A stretch of DNA of 64,000 nucleotides from Nicotiana tabacum. Lineage: Eukaryota > Streptophyta > Magnoliopsida > Solanales > Solanaceae. Under the pieces are notes generated by a model. That model had not been told where the DNA came from. It saw only the letters and a list, made by a program, of their open reading frames with translations, and searched no databases. The position numbers and the translations under genes were made by a program. Below are positions 1-10,910 of the stretch, piece by piece; position 1 is the stretch's first letter, and each line of letters opens with the position of its first letter. Location: the NCBI RefSeq assembly GCF_000715075.1, contig NC_134102.1:51221348-51285347 (forward strand), in the 5' to 3' direction.

Positions 1-335
1 AAATCGTCTTCTACTAGATTGGCCTTCCCCAGATGATAGAGAATAGTGATATCGTAATCCTTCAATAACTCCAACCATCTCCCTGGCCTCAAGTTAAATT
101 CTTTCTATTTAAATAGATGCTGGAGACTCCGATGATCCGTATACACCTCACAAGACATGCCATATAAATAATGCCTCCAAATCTTAAGCTCATGAACAAT
201 AGCTGCTAACTCCAAATCATGCATCAGAAAGTTCTTCTCATGGGGATTCAACTGATGTTAAGCATAGGCAATTACCCTACCATCCTGCATCAACACACAC
301 CTCAGGCCAATACGCGAAGCATCACAATAAACAGT
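1..335 (-). pseudogene. gypsy pol fragment (RNase H region)
   Basis: Read on the minus strand, this is the RNase H part of a Ty3/gypsy polyprotein: a CDASR motif near the high-coordinate end, then VLMQDGRVIAYA, a histidine/leucine-rich stretch ending in [16 protein letters not shown], and YDITILYH near the window edge. RNase H degrades the RNA strand of the RNA-DNA hybrid during reverse transcription. In-frame stops interrupt it near 258 and in the segment after HRSLQHLFK, so it is dead. It runs off the left edge. The same segment occurs in the longer minus-strand elements at about 20,600-20,930 and 59,050-59,400, which supports assignment to the Tekay-type chromovirus group. Confidence 0.85.
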
Positions 336-500
336 ATATGACAACCACACGGCAAAGGCCTCGTGCAACAACATATACCACAACCGCACAACAAAGACCT
401 CGTGCCACAATGTATCAACCGCACGACAAAGACCTCGTACCACAACATATACCACAACCGTACGACAAAGACCTCGTGCCACAATGTATATCACAACCCG
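336..500. repeat. minisatellite, 34-40 bp unit
   Basis: Four imperfect copies of a unit whose core reads gacaaagacctcgtgccac (cores near 353, 391, 426 and 465), separated by caacatatac/aatgtatc spacers. Two overlapping plus-strand ORFs here simply translate the repeat and are not genes. The array lies between the RNase H fragment and an LTR fragment and probably belongs to the LTR. Confidence 0.85.
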
Positions 501-1456
501 TGTCAATTATCAATAACACGTTCAAGAGAAATTTATCGAGAATCAAATAAAGTAATGCATTATAATGCAATGCAAATGCGATGCTCCCAGCTTAAGAGCC
601 AACGCGACCTTACAATGCAAACATGATGCTCAATTCCCACAGCCTTCACGAACTCTAATCTACACATACGAATGCAAAGATAAGAAACAGCCTAGCTCCA
701 AACATACACTACGTGATCACGACTTCATATTTGTGATCGCGATGAATAGTTGAGGCACTAGAAAACCATCAATCACACAAGAAGGGAAAAATGGTCTGAA
801 ATTCATTCGAAACTCAACCGAGCCCCTTGGGATCCCGTCCGAACATACCAACAAGTTCCAAACATAGAACAGACCTACTCGAGGTCTCAAATCACACATA
901 ATAACATCAAAACAATGAATCGCCGATCAAGATCAATCTCTTAAGTTCATAAATTCAAACTTCGAACCAAACGCCCAATTCAAGCCTAACCAATCCGGAT
1001 TGCAACCAAACTCCGCACACAAGTCCCGAATGACAAAATAAACATATTGAAACTCTCGAAAATATAATCCGAACTCGATAACATCGAAGTAAACTCCCCA
1101 TCAAACCTATGAACTTCCCAAACATTCAAATTGCCAATTTTTGCCAAATAGAGCCAAAACATTCTAGAAACATCCAAATGCAAATCCGAGCATACGACCA
1201 AGTCCAAAATTACCATTCGGACGTAATAGAACCATAAAATCTCCAATCCATGGTCAAATACACATAAGTCAAACTTGGTCAATTCTTCCAACTTAAAGCT
1301 TCCTAGTTAAGAATCATTCTTCCAAATCAATCTTGAACCAATCGAAAACAAAAATCAATGATTCATGTAAGTCATTATACACCATATGAAGCTACTCATG
1401 ACCTAAAACCACCGAACCGAATGTAAATGCTCAAAATGACCGATTGGGTCGTTACA
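501..1456 (-). repeat. Tekay-type LTR fragment, minus orientation
   Basis: On the minus strand this begins (at 1456) with TGTAACGACCCAATCGGTC, the conserved start of the long gypsy LTRs in this window, and runs through the LTR landmarks also present at 2,578-3,425 on the plus strand. No coding potential. Because the LTR start faces the plus-strand spacer at 1,457, position 1456 is the outer edge of a minus-strand element. The rest of its LTR, its gag and most of its pol are missing before the RNase H fragment at 1-335. Confidence 0.75.
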
Positions 1457-2577
1457 CGAGACTTGTGGTATTTATGTATCATTATTGATTCTACATCTCA
1501 ACATTTGAGAGGCTAAAGAAAATGCTTCAAATTCACAAAAGTTCTCTTCAGAGTGGGCATTTTGGTTACAGTACTATGTATGCTTAAGAGGAAATACAAT
1601 GGCTTATGGGCTTTAGGACGACGTGGTTTCATGCTAGGATCTCTTGTGATGAGCTTTGGTTAAGGATCATAGTGTACTGACAAGAAGAAGTATTATCTTG
1701 AAGGCAACCCAAGGCAAATTCAAAGAAATGGGTCATCTTGGTAGATATGATCCATTGTGCTTATTTTGTGTATTCTATTTCTCTTTTGTGAGATGGGTTC
1801 ATGGTATTGCACTTTGTGGGGGCATCTGTTGAACTTGTGGGATGGTTCTCTCATTTGATTCTCCTTTCATCATTAGGTACATTTGAGTTGTTGTTTATTT
1901 GGTGCACAAATGTCATGGTATGTGGTTCTAGATAGTATTGGTGTGGCATGTCGGTTGAGAAGCTTGTACTGGATGAGGCGAGATTATTGGACCTAGAATG
2001 AGTGCTATCAGATTTGATTAAGGTATGTTTGGAAGAATAACGTTACTAGTCAACTTAGAATTCAGCTATGGTCCTTGGTGGGTAAGAGAACTACACAAAT
2101 TATTGATCTGATAGGTGGTCATGAGTTTCTGCGTGTTTCTTTCATCATTGGCAGTGCACAATTGTTTAGAATGAGTTTTTATTTAATATGAGGTATGTCA
2201 CCGGTATTAGATTTGTTGTTGAGCAGCTATTATGGTTGGAAGTTATGGCTATGAGTATTTGAGTTATGTGGTATATCATGTGATAATATCTTGGGATATG
2301 GCTATGGCTTTGTACAACTTGTTTAGACTTATACAGTGTATAGATGTGAGAATCGGGTCACATGATGAATTCTAGATGCCGGAGATTGGGTTCTAAGGTT
2401 TGTGGACTAAGGTTGAAGTAGGTATTTTTAGTTAGGTTGTGTTGTCGGGCTTATATGGAGTAGGGTGACGTGGGATCACCCCCGGGTATGTGCATGGTAA
2501 GGTCACACGGCGGTTTGATTGCTTTGGAACGACTCTTGGCACATTCGAGGACGACCGTATGTTTAAGTGAGGGAAAA
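1457..2577 (+). mobile_element. 3' untranslated spacer and PPT of a plus-strand gypsy element
   Basis: No ORF of note. The sequence ends with the arrangement that precedes every 3' LTR of this group here: a cattcgaggacgaccgt block, then a purine-rich tract at 2,565-2,577 (aagtgagggaaaa), then an LTR start at 2,578. It is read as the region between integrase and the 3' LTR of a Tekay-type element whose coding part is absent. Its left border is the end of the opposite-strand LTR at 1456. Confidence 0.6.
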
Positions 2578-5500
2578 TGTAATGACCCGACCGGGTCATT
2601 TTGAGCATTTTCATTCAGTTCTGTGGTTTGAGGTCATGAGTAGCTTCATATGGTGTATTATGACTTGAGTGCATCGCCGGTTTTGGTTTTCGAGTGATTC
2701 GGGATTTGATTTGTAAGAATGATTCTCATTTTGGAAGCTTTAAGTTAGAAGAATTGACCAAGTTTGACTTTGGTACATTTGACCTCGGATCAGAATATTG
2801 ATTGTTCTGTCAGGCCCGGATGATGATTTTGGGCTTGGGCATATGCCCAGATTTGCATTTGGATATTTCTAGAAGGTTTTGGCTCTAATTGGCGAAGGTT
2901 GGCAATTTGAAGGTTTGGAAAGTTCAATGGTTTGACTGGGAGTTGATGTTGATGTTATCGGGTATGGATTGTTATTTCGGGAGTTGGGATAGGACCGTTA
3001 TGTCATTTGGAACTTGTGTACAAAATTTGAGGTGATTCCAAGTTGTTTAGACGTGTTCGACGTAAGTTTGGAAATTGGAAGTTTGAAATAGTTCATTAAG
3101 TTTGAATTGAGGAGAGATTCATTGTTTTGATGTTATTATGTGTGATTTGTGGACTCGAGTAGGTCCGTGTTATGTTTTGGTACTTGTTGATATCTTCGAA
3201 CGGGGTTCCGAGGGGCTCGGGTGAGTTTCGGGGTGGTCTCTGACCATTTTTCCTTCATGTGTGATTGTTGGTTTTCTGCCGGTTTTGATGCTTTAGATAT
3301 TCTTTGCGACCGCGAAGGTGTGGCCGTGATCACGATGTCTATGTGGGAGCTGAGTGTTTTTCCTCTACGCATTCGCGATCATAGGGACGCGTTCGTGGAG
3401 CTTGAGTAGTTTTGACCATCGCGTTTATAACACCCCAAAGTTTTTAGACTAATATTTGCATTCTCAATTGACCATCTTTATAATGAGGATAGTTTTTACT
3501 TCGCACTTTCTTACGTGAATTTAACGATATATGAAAATTGCTTACTTTAGATTGTGTTAATATGTACAAAGAAGTTTCATGGTGTTGCTATGTTTAACAC
3601 TTAATATCATTTTGATAAATTGTTATCAAATATATTTGATATTTAATATTTTGGGCAACCACCCTTTTGTATTTATCCAAAGAAGAAAAAGTTTGGACAA
3701 CCACCTTTTGTTTTGGGCAGCTACCTTTTTCATATTTATCCAAAGTTAATACATATTACTTTTGTGACATGCTTTTCCATAACCTCCTCTCATTTTTCAT
3801 TCCTTCATGCCAAAGGAAACCCCAACCCTCTCTCCTTCTTATCATATGAAATACTACATGAAAACCATTAGAATTTTTCAGTAAACCAACCAGCCAAACT
3901 AGTTCTTGGTGAAGCTCAAGTTGCTCCTCTCTTTTGTGGTAAGTTACTAAACCCATTTTTACACTAGACAGCTGTTAGCGTTTTTGTCATATCTCCTTGT
4001 ATAAAACTTTGTGTTAAGTGAGCCAAGATTTTATGGAAATCTATTTTATAGATCGATAACTTTTGTTCAGGATCTAAAACCTATTTTTGATTGTATTTAC
4101 CCGAAAAGGGGTGATGAAGTACAGGGCAGGTGCTGCCCAGTTTTTCTGTTTTACAAACCCTTAATGTACTACTGTTAGTCTTTTGAGCATATCTTTTTTT
4201 ATGAAACTGATATGGGGGTGATTCAAGACTCCCTAGAACCCTAAGACATATATCTACATCATTTATGAAGACTACAAATTCTAATAATTTCGTCTACATC
4301 TTCAAAACTAAGCCACAATACAAGATAGTAGTAATGTCCAGAATTTTTGTTTTAAATATTTAGGGTGAGTTTTACCGATATCATGTTTAGTTTGACATGC
4401 TGAAATCACTAAACTTATATAGATATTTGATTATGTATTTAAGGTATATATACCTTTGTAAAATATAAGGGGAAGTGTTTGAGGAAGTGAACATATTTGG
4501 TTGGTCTATGGCGTAGATGATTCAAACGTCCTCAGATTGTGGTAGAACTGTTTTATGGTAAAACACCAAGGTTTGTGTATAAACTTGATCTTGAAATCTT
4601 CGTACTTGCTAGATATTTGGAAATAAATTGACTTTTTCTTCCTTTCTCTTCACTTTATATCGTTGTATTGGTATTATCTCAATATTGTAAGATATTTGCT
4701 AAATCGCCCACTCGTACTGATTACTTGATCATTTTTCATTCTTGTTGGGACTTTGTCCTTCTTGTGGCAGTGACTTTGTCACTCATCTCGGCATGCCTAT
4801 TGATTCAGATCTTTTTCCATCATGATTTTGGATTTGTGGTTCGTCTTAAATTATAGAATTTGTCCGTATTAAGTACGAACTAGAAAGCCATTTTTAATAT
4901 GGTTCTTGATTCTCTTGACTATTGGGTTTTGACCCTCCTTGATTTAGGACTTTGGTCCCTCTTGATATCCCATTGTCCTTAGTGTGATGGAATGGCATAT
5001 ATTTATATTGGCTGAAAATGGATATTTGGTAAACTCTCTTGGATTGATCTTATACGCTTTCTTGAAACTTGAATCTTGAACATTGATATTGATACTTGAA
5101 AATACTTCAAGGTTTGATATTCGATTGCTTACTTGCTTTAAATTTATCTTTTATTTGAGCTACATATGACTAAAATGGGGAATTGGAGAATATAATGGCT
5201 CCAAGACTAAAGTTTATATACCACTAAGCTTTATGCTTAGCGATAGTTGTTTTCTATCGTACGCAATGTACGAGAAGAGATTTGAAGAAGGCCTTTTGGA
5301 GTAGACTTTTCGGGAGCTTTTGTGGAGATCACATTTGAATATGCATCTAGGTTTTGTATAGTTTTGGGACTTGTACATGATCTATATGTCACACTTATGT
5401 ATGTAATTTTGAAGGCTTGTTGGATCTCAAGACCATAAGTTTGTCACTTAAATTTAGTGACTTATTTTTCTATTTTAGTGTGTGTTAATAACTCATGTCT

Positions 5501-6403
5501 TGTAATATACTAATTTTATGTCTTGAAAATATGTATAAAGGAGAATACAAGTTTTTCTTTTATACTCGAAAGTTTGAAATTCATGTACAATACGAACTTG
5601 TAGTGATGTTGAACGAAATGTATAATTTTGTTGGGAATTTGCTTTAACGTGTTGATTATTCAAGAAGGATTGTATCACATTATCTTGATACTTTCATATT
5701 GTATTTAATTTAAGGAATTTTAAAATGTTTATTTAAAAAAATAAAAAATATATTGCACTTGAAACCTTTATCGCATGGGCCTATTTTCGCTACTAAATTA
5801 TTATGAACGTATTTTTAGATTAATATCTTCTAAAATTTGTAAGTAGTAAATTAGCTTTGTTTCATTAGTAGAACCCTCCCAAAGGGGTTGCTACAACGTT
5901 CACCATAGTTGTCAGTGATCGCAGTTCAATGTAGGAGCTGGGGGATTTCCTCTTCGCGTTCACATGAGCGACGTCGCGTTCGAAGGTCAGTCATCGGTGT
6001 TTATCGCGTTTGTGGGTGCTGAGTCACAAACACAAAGTGTATTTGATTGCAATGCTATTCTCTTCTACGCGATCGCGAGGACTATGCCACGACCGCGATG
6101 CATATGGGCAGTGCTTATAAGCATTCTATTTTGGACCTTTAGCTCATTTTATCTCATTTTATGTTATAGAGCTTAGATTTGGGTGATCTTGGAGGAGATT
6201 TTCACGATTTGGATTGGGGTAAGTATTTTTGACTCGAATTTGGTTATATTACATGACTCCATCTTCAATTTTAGCAATTGATTGGTGAATTTAATAGAGC
6301 AATTGGAGGTTTATGTCTAAACTTTTCTAAAGTGACTAATTGAGCTTTGAACATTGATTCGGAGTAGGAATAAGATAAAATTGGTATGGTTGGACTCATA
6401 TTC
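2578..6403 (+). repeat. Tekay-type LTR, interrupted by an insertion and truncated on the right
   Basis: Begins TGTAATGACCCGACCGGGTC immediately after the PPT. It contains the typical body up to 3,425, is broken by a 2.47-kb insertion (3,426-5,895), and resumes at 5,896. GC-rich gcgttcg/cgcgatcgcg motifs flank the insertion (3,300-3,420 and 5,910-6,110), followed by a TATA-like ttataa at about 6,116 and a GGGGTAAGT splice-donor-like motif with GT at 6,219-6,220. It is cut at 6,403 by the start of the next LTR. Non-coding; short ORFs in it are incidental. Confidence 0.75.
3426..5895. mobile_element. solo-LTR-like insertion, 2.47 kb
   Basis: The interrupted LTR reads gcgtt (3,421-3,425), then this insert, then acgtt (5,896-5,900), a 5-bp target duplication with one G/A difference. 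The insert ends resemble an imperfect inverted repeat (tataacacccc at the left, ggggttgctaca at the right), compatible with the TG...CA ends of an LTR after one transition. There is no protease, RT or integrase signature inside, so a solo LTR of an unidentified LTR family is the simplest reading. A non-autonomous DNA element with 5-bp duplication is the alternative. Confidence 0.6.
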
Positions 6404-9345
6404 TGTAATAATCCGGCCAGTCATTTGAGAGTTTAACCTGTTTTGCCTATTTGATGCTTTGTATATGTATATTTAATAGTTACGTGACTTGCCGGGTTGG
6501 CTGGTGTGGTTTTGGGAGAGTTTTGGATTGATTTGGGACACTATGTCCCTTGGTTGGAGGCTTAAGTTGTAACAATTGATCGGGATTTGAATTTTGTGTA
6601 GGCGAATCCGGTATGGTGTTTTGATGATTCCAATAACTTTATATGGTGATTTTGAACTTAGGCGTATGTATGGATTTAGATTTAGAGATTTCTAGGTAAT
6701 TTTGGCTTGAATTGGCGAAAGTTAGAAAGTTGAAGGTTTGAAAGGTTAATAGGTTTGATTGAGAGGTGAATTTGTTGATACCGGATTTAGATTGCGGTTC
6801 CAGGAGTTTGTATTGGTCCATTGTGCCATTTGGGACTTGCATGCAAAATTTGAGGTCATTCCAAGTCGATTTGATATGGTTCAACATGAGTTTTGGGAAG
6901 TTGGAAGTTCACTAGTTCATAAGGCTTGAATTGAGGTGCGATTTGTAGTTTTGATGTTATTTGGTGTGATTTGAGGTCTCAAGCAGGTTCATGTTATGTT
7001 TTGGGATTGATTGATGTAATTGGATGGGGTCCCGTGGGCCTCGGGTGAGATTCAGATGGACTTCGGATAATTTGGAGTATCTTTGGCATCTCAATTCTGG
7101 TGTTTTCGCACCAACGACTTTTGGTCCGCAGGTGCGAGTCTGCAGAAGAGGACATGGGACCACAAATGCGAGGTTTGGGCTTGTGGATCTAGGTCCGCAT
7201 ATGCGGATGATTTTTCGCAGAAGTTAATGCGCTTCTGAGATGAAGGGTCCGCAAAAGCGAAATTGGGCTGGACGAGCAGGGACCGCAGGTGCGGTGCATT
7301 ATCCTCAGATGCGGAAGTACAGGTGCACATGTGGAGTCGCAGAAGAGGAAGGCCAGTGCCGAGGGGGGATCGCATATGTGATACTTTGACCACAGAAGTG
7401 GCACCGCAGATGCAGTTAAGTGACCCCAAATGCGGAATCACTAGCAGACTTTTATTACCAAAGGGTTTGGTCATTTTTTATTATTATTTAGAGTTGTAGA
7501 GCTCGGTTGGAGGTGATGTTTGAAGGGATTTTCATCACAGTTGAAGGGGTAAGTGATCCTTACTTGATTACCCATAGATGATTACACCTAATTTATATGA
7601 ATTTAAGGTGAGATTTGAGAATTTTTGGCTATGATTTTAGAGAGTAAGATTTGACGATTTGAAGGTCGATTTGGGGTTGGAATTAGATGAAACACATATA
7701 TTTGGACTCATATTGTTATGGGTGTTCAAAATTTGTGAATTTTTCCAAGTTTCAGGGTGCCGGCCCGATGTTGACATTTTGGGTTGACTTTACATTTTTG
7801 AGCCAAGATTTTAGCTTTATTGTTTGGGCTTGTTTTTTATGGCTTCTATTGATATTATTAAGTTATTTTGGCTAGATTCGGGCCATCTAGAGGTTGATTC
7901 ACGCTGGAAGGGATTTTAGAGTACTGATTTGGCTTATTTGAGGTAAGTATCTTGACTAACCTTGTGTGGGAGAAATACCTCTTAGGTTCTAGTCCTAATT
8001 ATTGATTTCTATGATGTGGTAAGTGACATATACATGATTTGAAGAGCGTGTTTAAATGTACTATGTGTGGTTTTGAGCGGAATAGACCGCAGGCTATTAA
8101 TATGCCTTAATGTTATAATGAACTTTATATGAAACTTGTGAGATCACCTTATGACTATTTGATCATGATCATTTATTTACTTAGCCATAGTCATGCCTAT
8201 TATTTTGAACACCCCTCCGTTTCTATGATTATTTATTATGTTCTCGTGCACGATTGTTAAAAGTTGTGAACTTAGTCTTTGATGAAACTTTGGTACCATT
8301 GTTGTGATATTGTGGCACTTGGCATTATTATTTTTGTGGTACGGTGAAACTTGTGTACATGTTGAGCGGATTGTTTGGGGTGTCAACAGAAGGTTTTTGC
8401 CATACAATTTTGTCTATTGTTGTGCACATGGGGCAAAATAAGGGTGGCATTATCTCGGGCTGCCCACATGGAGATATAATGGTGGCTATATGCGCATGTG
8501 GTAGAATAAGGGTGGCATATCATTGTTATGCACACATGTGGCGTAATAAGGGTAGCATTTTGATGATGTTATCTGATATTGTTCAGGGTGTCTTCTTGTT
8601 GTTGTGATTGTGTTGAGACGGGGTTGATATTTCATTCTCATAATTGATTCTGAAAGCTCACTTACCTGAGTTGATGGCTGTATTTGACATTTTATCGCAT
8701 GCCTGACCTCTATTTGATGTTTCGTGATCAAAGACGGGTTTTACTACCCTGAGTTGTTATTACATGTTAAGAATGGATTATGGTTACTGTTTTCAGTTAT
8801 ATTTCAATTATTAGTTTTCTTTGATACATTCATTACACATATTATTTTTCTAGTGAGTATCAAACAACTTGTTCCTCATCACCGCTTTACCGATGTTAGT
8901 CTTGATACTTATTGGGTACGAATGTTGTATACTTATACTATGCTTTTGCATATTTTTGTGCAGATCTAGGTATTTTGGACTGTACTGATCGACTATGAGG
9001 CATTTCATATACTGGAAACTTCAAGGTATCCCTACATGATCCGACTGCAAGCCTTAGAGTCACCCTCTTGTTTCATTTCTACTATTTATGTATTCCAGAT
9101 AGTACTGTATTTAGAGATATTCTCGTGTATTCGGTTAGAGCTCGTGACTGTGTATTACCTTGATATGGGGAGTTTTGTTGAGTATTGCCGATGTGGCCTG
9201 TATTACTCTTATTTATGCATTTTTATTAAGCTCTGATACGTCATATCATGTTTTACTGTTCCAAATAAATGTTAAGTGTTAGGCTTACCTAGTTTTAAAA
9301 ACTAGGCGCCATCATGACTCCTTCGGGGGATTTTGGGTTATGACA
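6404..9345 (+). repeat. 5' LTR of element B (2,942 bp)
   Basis: Starts TGTAATAATCCGGCCAGTC and ends in ATGACA three bases before the primer-binding site. It contains a GC-rich array of cgcaNNtgcg-like motifs (7,095-7,440), a TATA-like AT-rich segment near 7,475, two splice-donor-like GGTAAGT motifs (GT at 7,549 and 7,943), a small ataagggtggcat minisatellite (about 8,430-8,560) and a pyrimidine-gcag acceptor-like site near 8,953-8,965. ORFs of up to 127 codons inside (for example 7,091-7,474 minus) translate the GC-rich array and are not genes. Confidence 0.85.
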
Positions 9346-9348
9346 AGT

Positions 9349-9360
9349 CGGTATCAGAGC
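9349..9360 (+). other. primer-binding site, initiator tRNA-Met
   Basis: cggtatcagagc, 11/12 match to the TGGTATCAGAGC site complementary to the 3' end of plant initiator tRNA-Met, placed three bases after the LTR end. Minus-strand DNA synthesis of the retrotransposon would start here. Confidence 0.85.
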
Positions 9361-9529
9361 TCTAGGTTCATAGGTTCTACGAGTCATGAGCAAGTTTAGT
9401 AGAGTCTTTAGGATCGGTACGGAGATGCCTGTATTTATCTTCGAGAGGCTACAGAACTATTAGAATATTTCACTTCTTTCATTCCTTATCGTGCAAATTT
9501 ATTGATTTCGGTGTTTAAGCTGAGCAAAC

Positions 9530-10910
9530 ACATACGTCCGCTACTAGAGCCGTGAGAGGTCGGGGCCGAGGTAGAGGCAGGGGAGGGGAGCGTGCTACTG
9601 CTAGAGCACCTGCCCGAGCTGCAGCTGAGGAGCCATCAGTAGCTCCCGTTGGGGAGTAGGCACCTGAGACACTTGCTGCTACCCCTGGACTCTAGGAGAC
9701 TCTCACACATTTCCTAAGCATGTTTGGTACCTTGGCTCATGCAGGATTGATCCAGTTGCACCAACTACTTCTTAGGCTGGGGGAGGAGCTCAGACTCCCG
9801 CTGCTCGTACTCTAGAGTAGCGGGCTCCTATTGATCAGGCTCCACGTGTTATGCCGGTATAACCTATTATTGCAGTTCAGTCTGAGGTCAAGCCAGTGGC
9901 ATTAGAGGTGGAGCAGAAGAGGTTTGAGAGGTTCAAGAAGTATTTTCCTTCTACTTTCGGTGGTGTAACTTTTGAGGATGCACAGGGTTTTCTGGATCAG
10001 TGTCATCGTATTCTACGCACTATGGGCATAGTTTAGGTGGGCGGGATTGACCTTACTACTTTCTAGCTGACGGGGTTGGCATATAAATGGTGGAATGATT
10101 ATGAGGAGAGTATTCCATCTCGCGCATCGCCACTCACTTGGGCTTAGTTTTCTAATCCATTTCTGAGGGAGTTTATTCCACTAACCCTCAGGGATGCGTT
10201 GCGCGCAGAGTTCGAGTAGTTGCATCAGGGGACTATGACCATGTCCGAGTATGCCATGAGGTTTAGTGATCTATCTCATCATGCACCTTCTTTGGTTTCC
10301 ATAGTCAGAGAGAGAGACTCCACAGATCTATTGAGGGACTCACCTATGGTCTCAGATTTGGGATGGCATGGGAGCTGGAGACTGATACTCTATTCCGACA
10401 GACTATGGAGATTGCTAGGAGGTTAAAGTGTATCCGCGGTCAGGAGAGGGAGGATAGGGAGGCTAAGAGGTCTCATGGTTCTGGGGGATTTTAGGACTCC
10501 TACTCTGGGGGAAATATCCATCATGGCAGAGGTTTTATTAGTCGACCAGTTCAGTATGCACTTCAGGTTATCCGTGGTGCTCCATCTAGTCAGGGATCTC
10601 AGGGTACTCATATGGGTCAATTATCGTTTAGTGCACCTCCCGCATGGGGTTCCAATAGCGGTTATTCTAGCCATCCGGGTCAGACTCAGTACCAACAACC
10701 ATGCCTACAGAGAGATTGTTTTGAGTGTGGTGATGCTAGGCACAATATGAGAGATTTCCCCAGACTTCAGAGGGGTGGACCTCCGCATGGTACTCAGGGC
10801 GTGGTTTCTGCTCCAATTGCTACTCCACCTACACAGCCAGCTAGGGGTGGAGGACAGGTGTGTATGGGTCATCCTAGAGGGGGAGGCCAAACCCGTTGTT
10901 ATGATTTTCT
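9530..10910 (+). pseudogene. gag of element B
   Basis: Capsid/nucleocapsid gene that packages the element RNA. Visible parts: an RGRGRGRGRG basic stretch near 9,555, a conserved FKKYFPSTFGG / FLDQCHRILRTMGI region at 9,920-10,030, WWNDYEESIP near 10,090, MSEYAMRFSDLS near 10,245, and a CCHC zinc knuckle at about 10,719-10,760 (CFECGDARHNMRDF) whose last cysteine is lost. In-frame TAG codons at 10,034, 10,064, 10,145 and 10,217, plus frame changes, make it non-functional. The start codon region is too degraded to place. Confidence 0.85.

Noticed and set aside
7091..7474. 127-codon minus-strand ORF with Cys/His-rich translation
   Set aside because: It translates the GC-rich palindrome array of an LTR; sister LTRs do not keep the frame.
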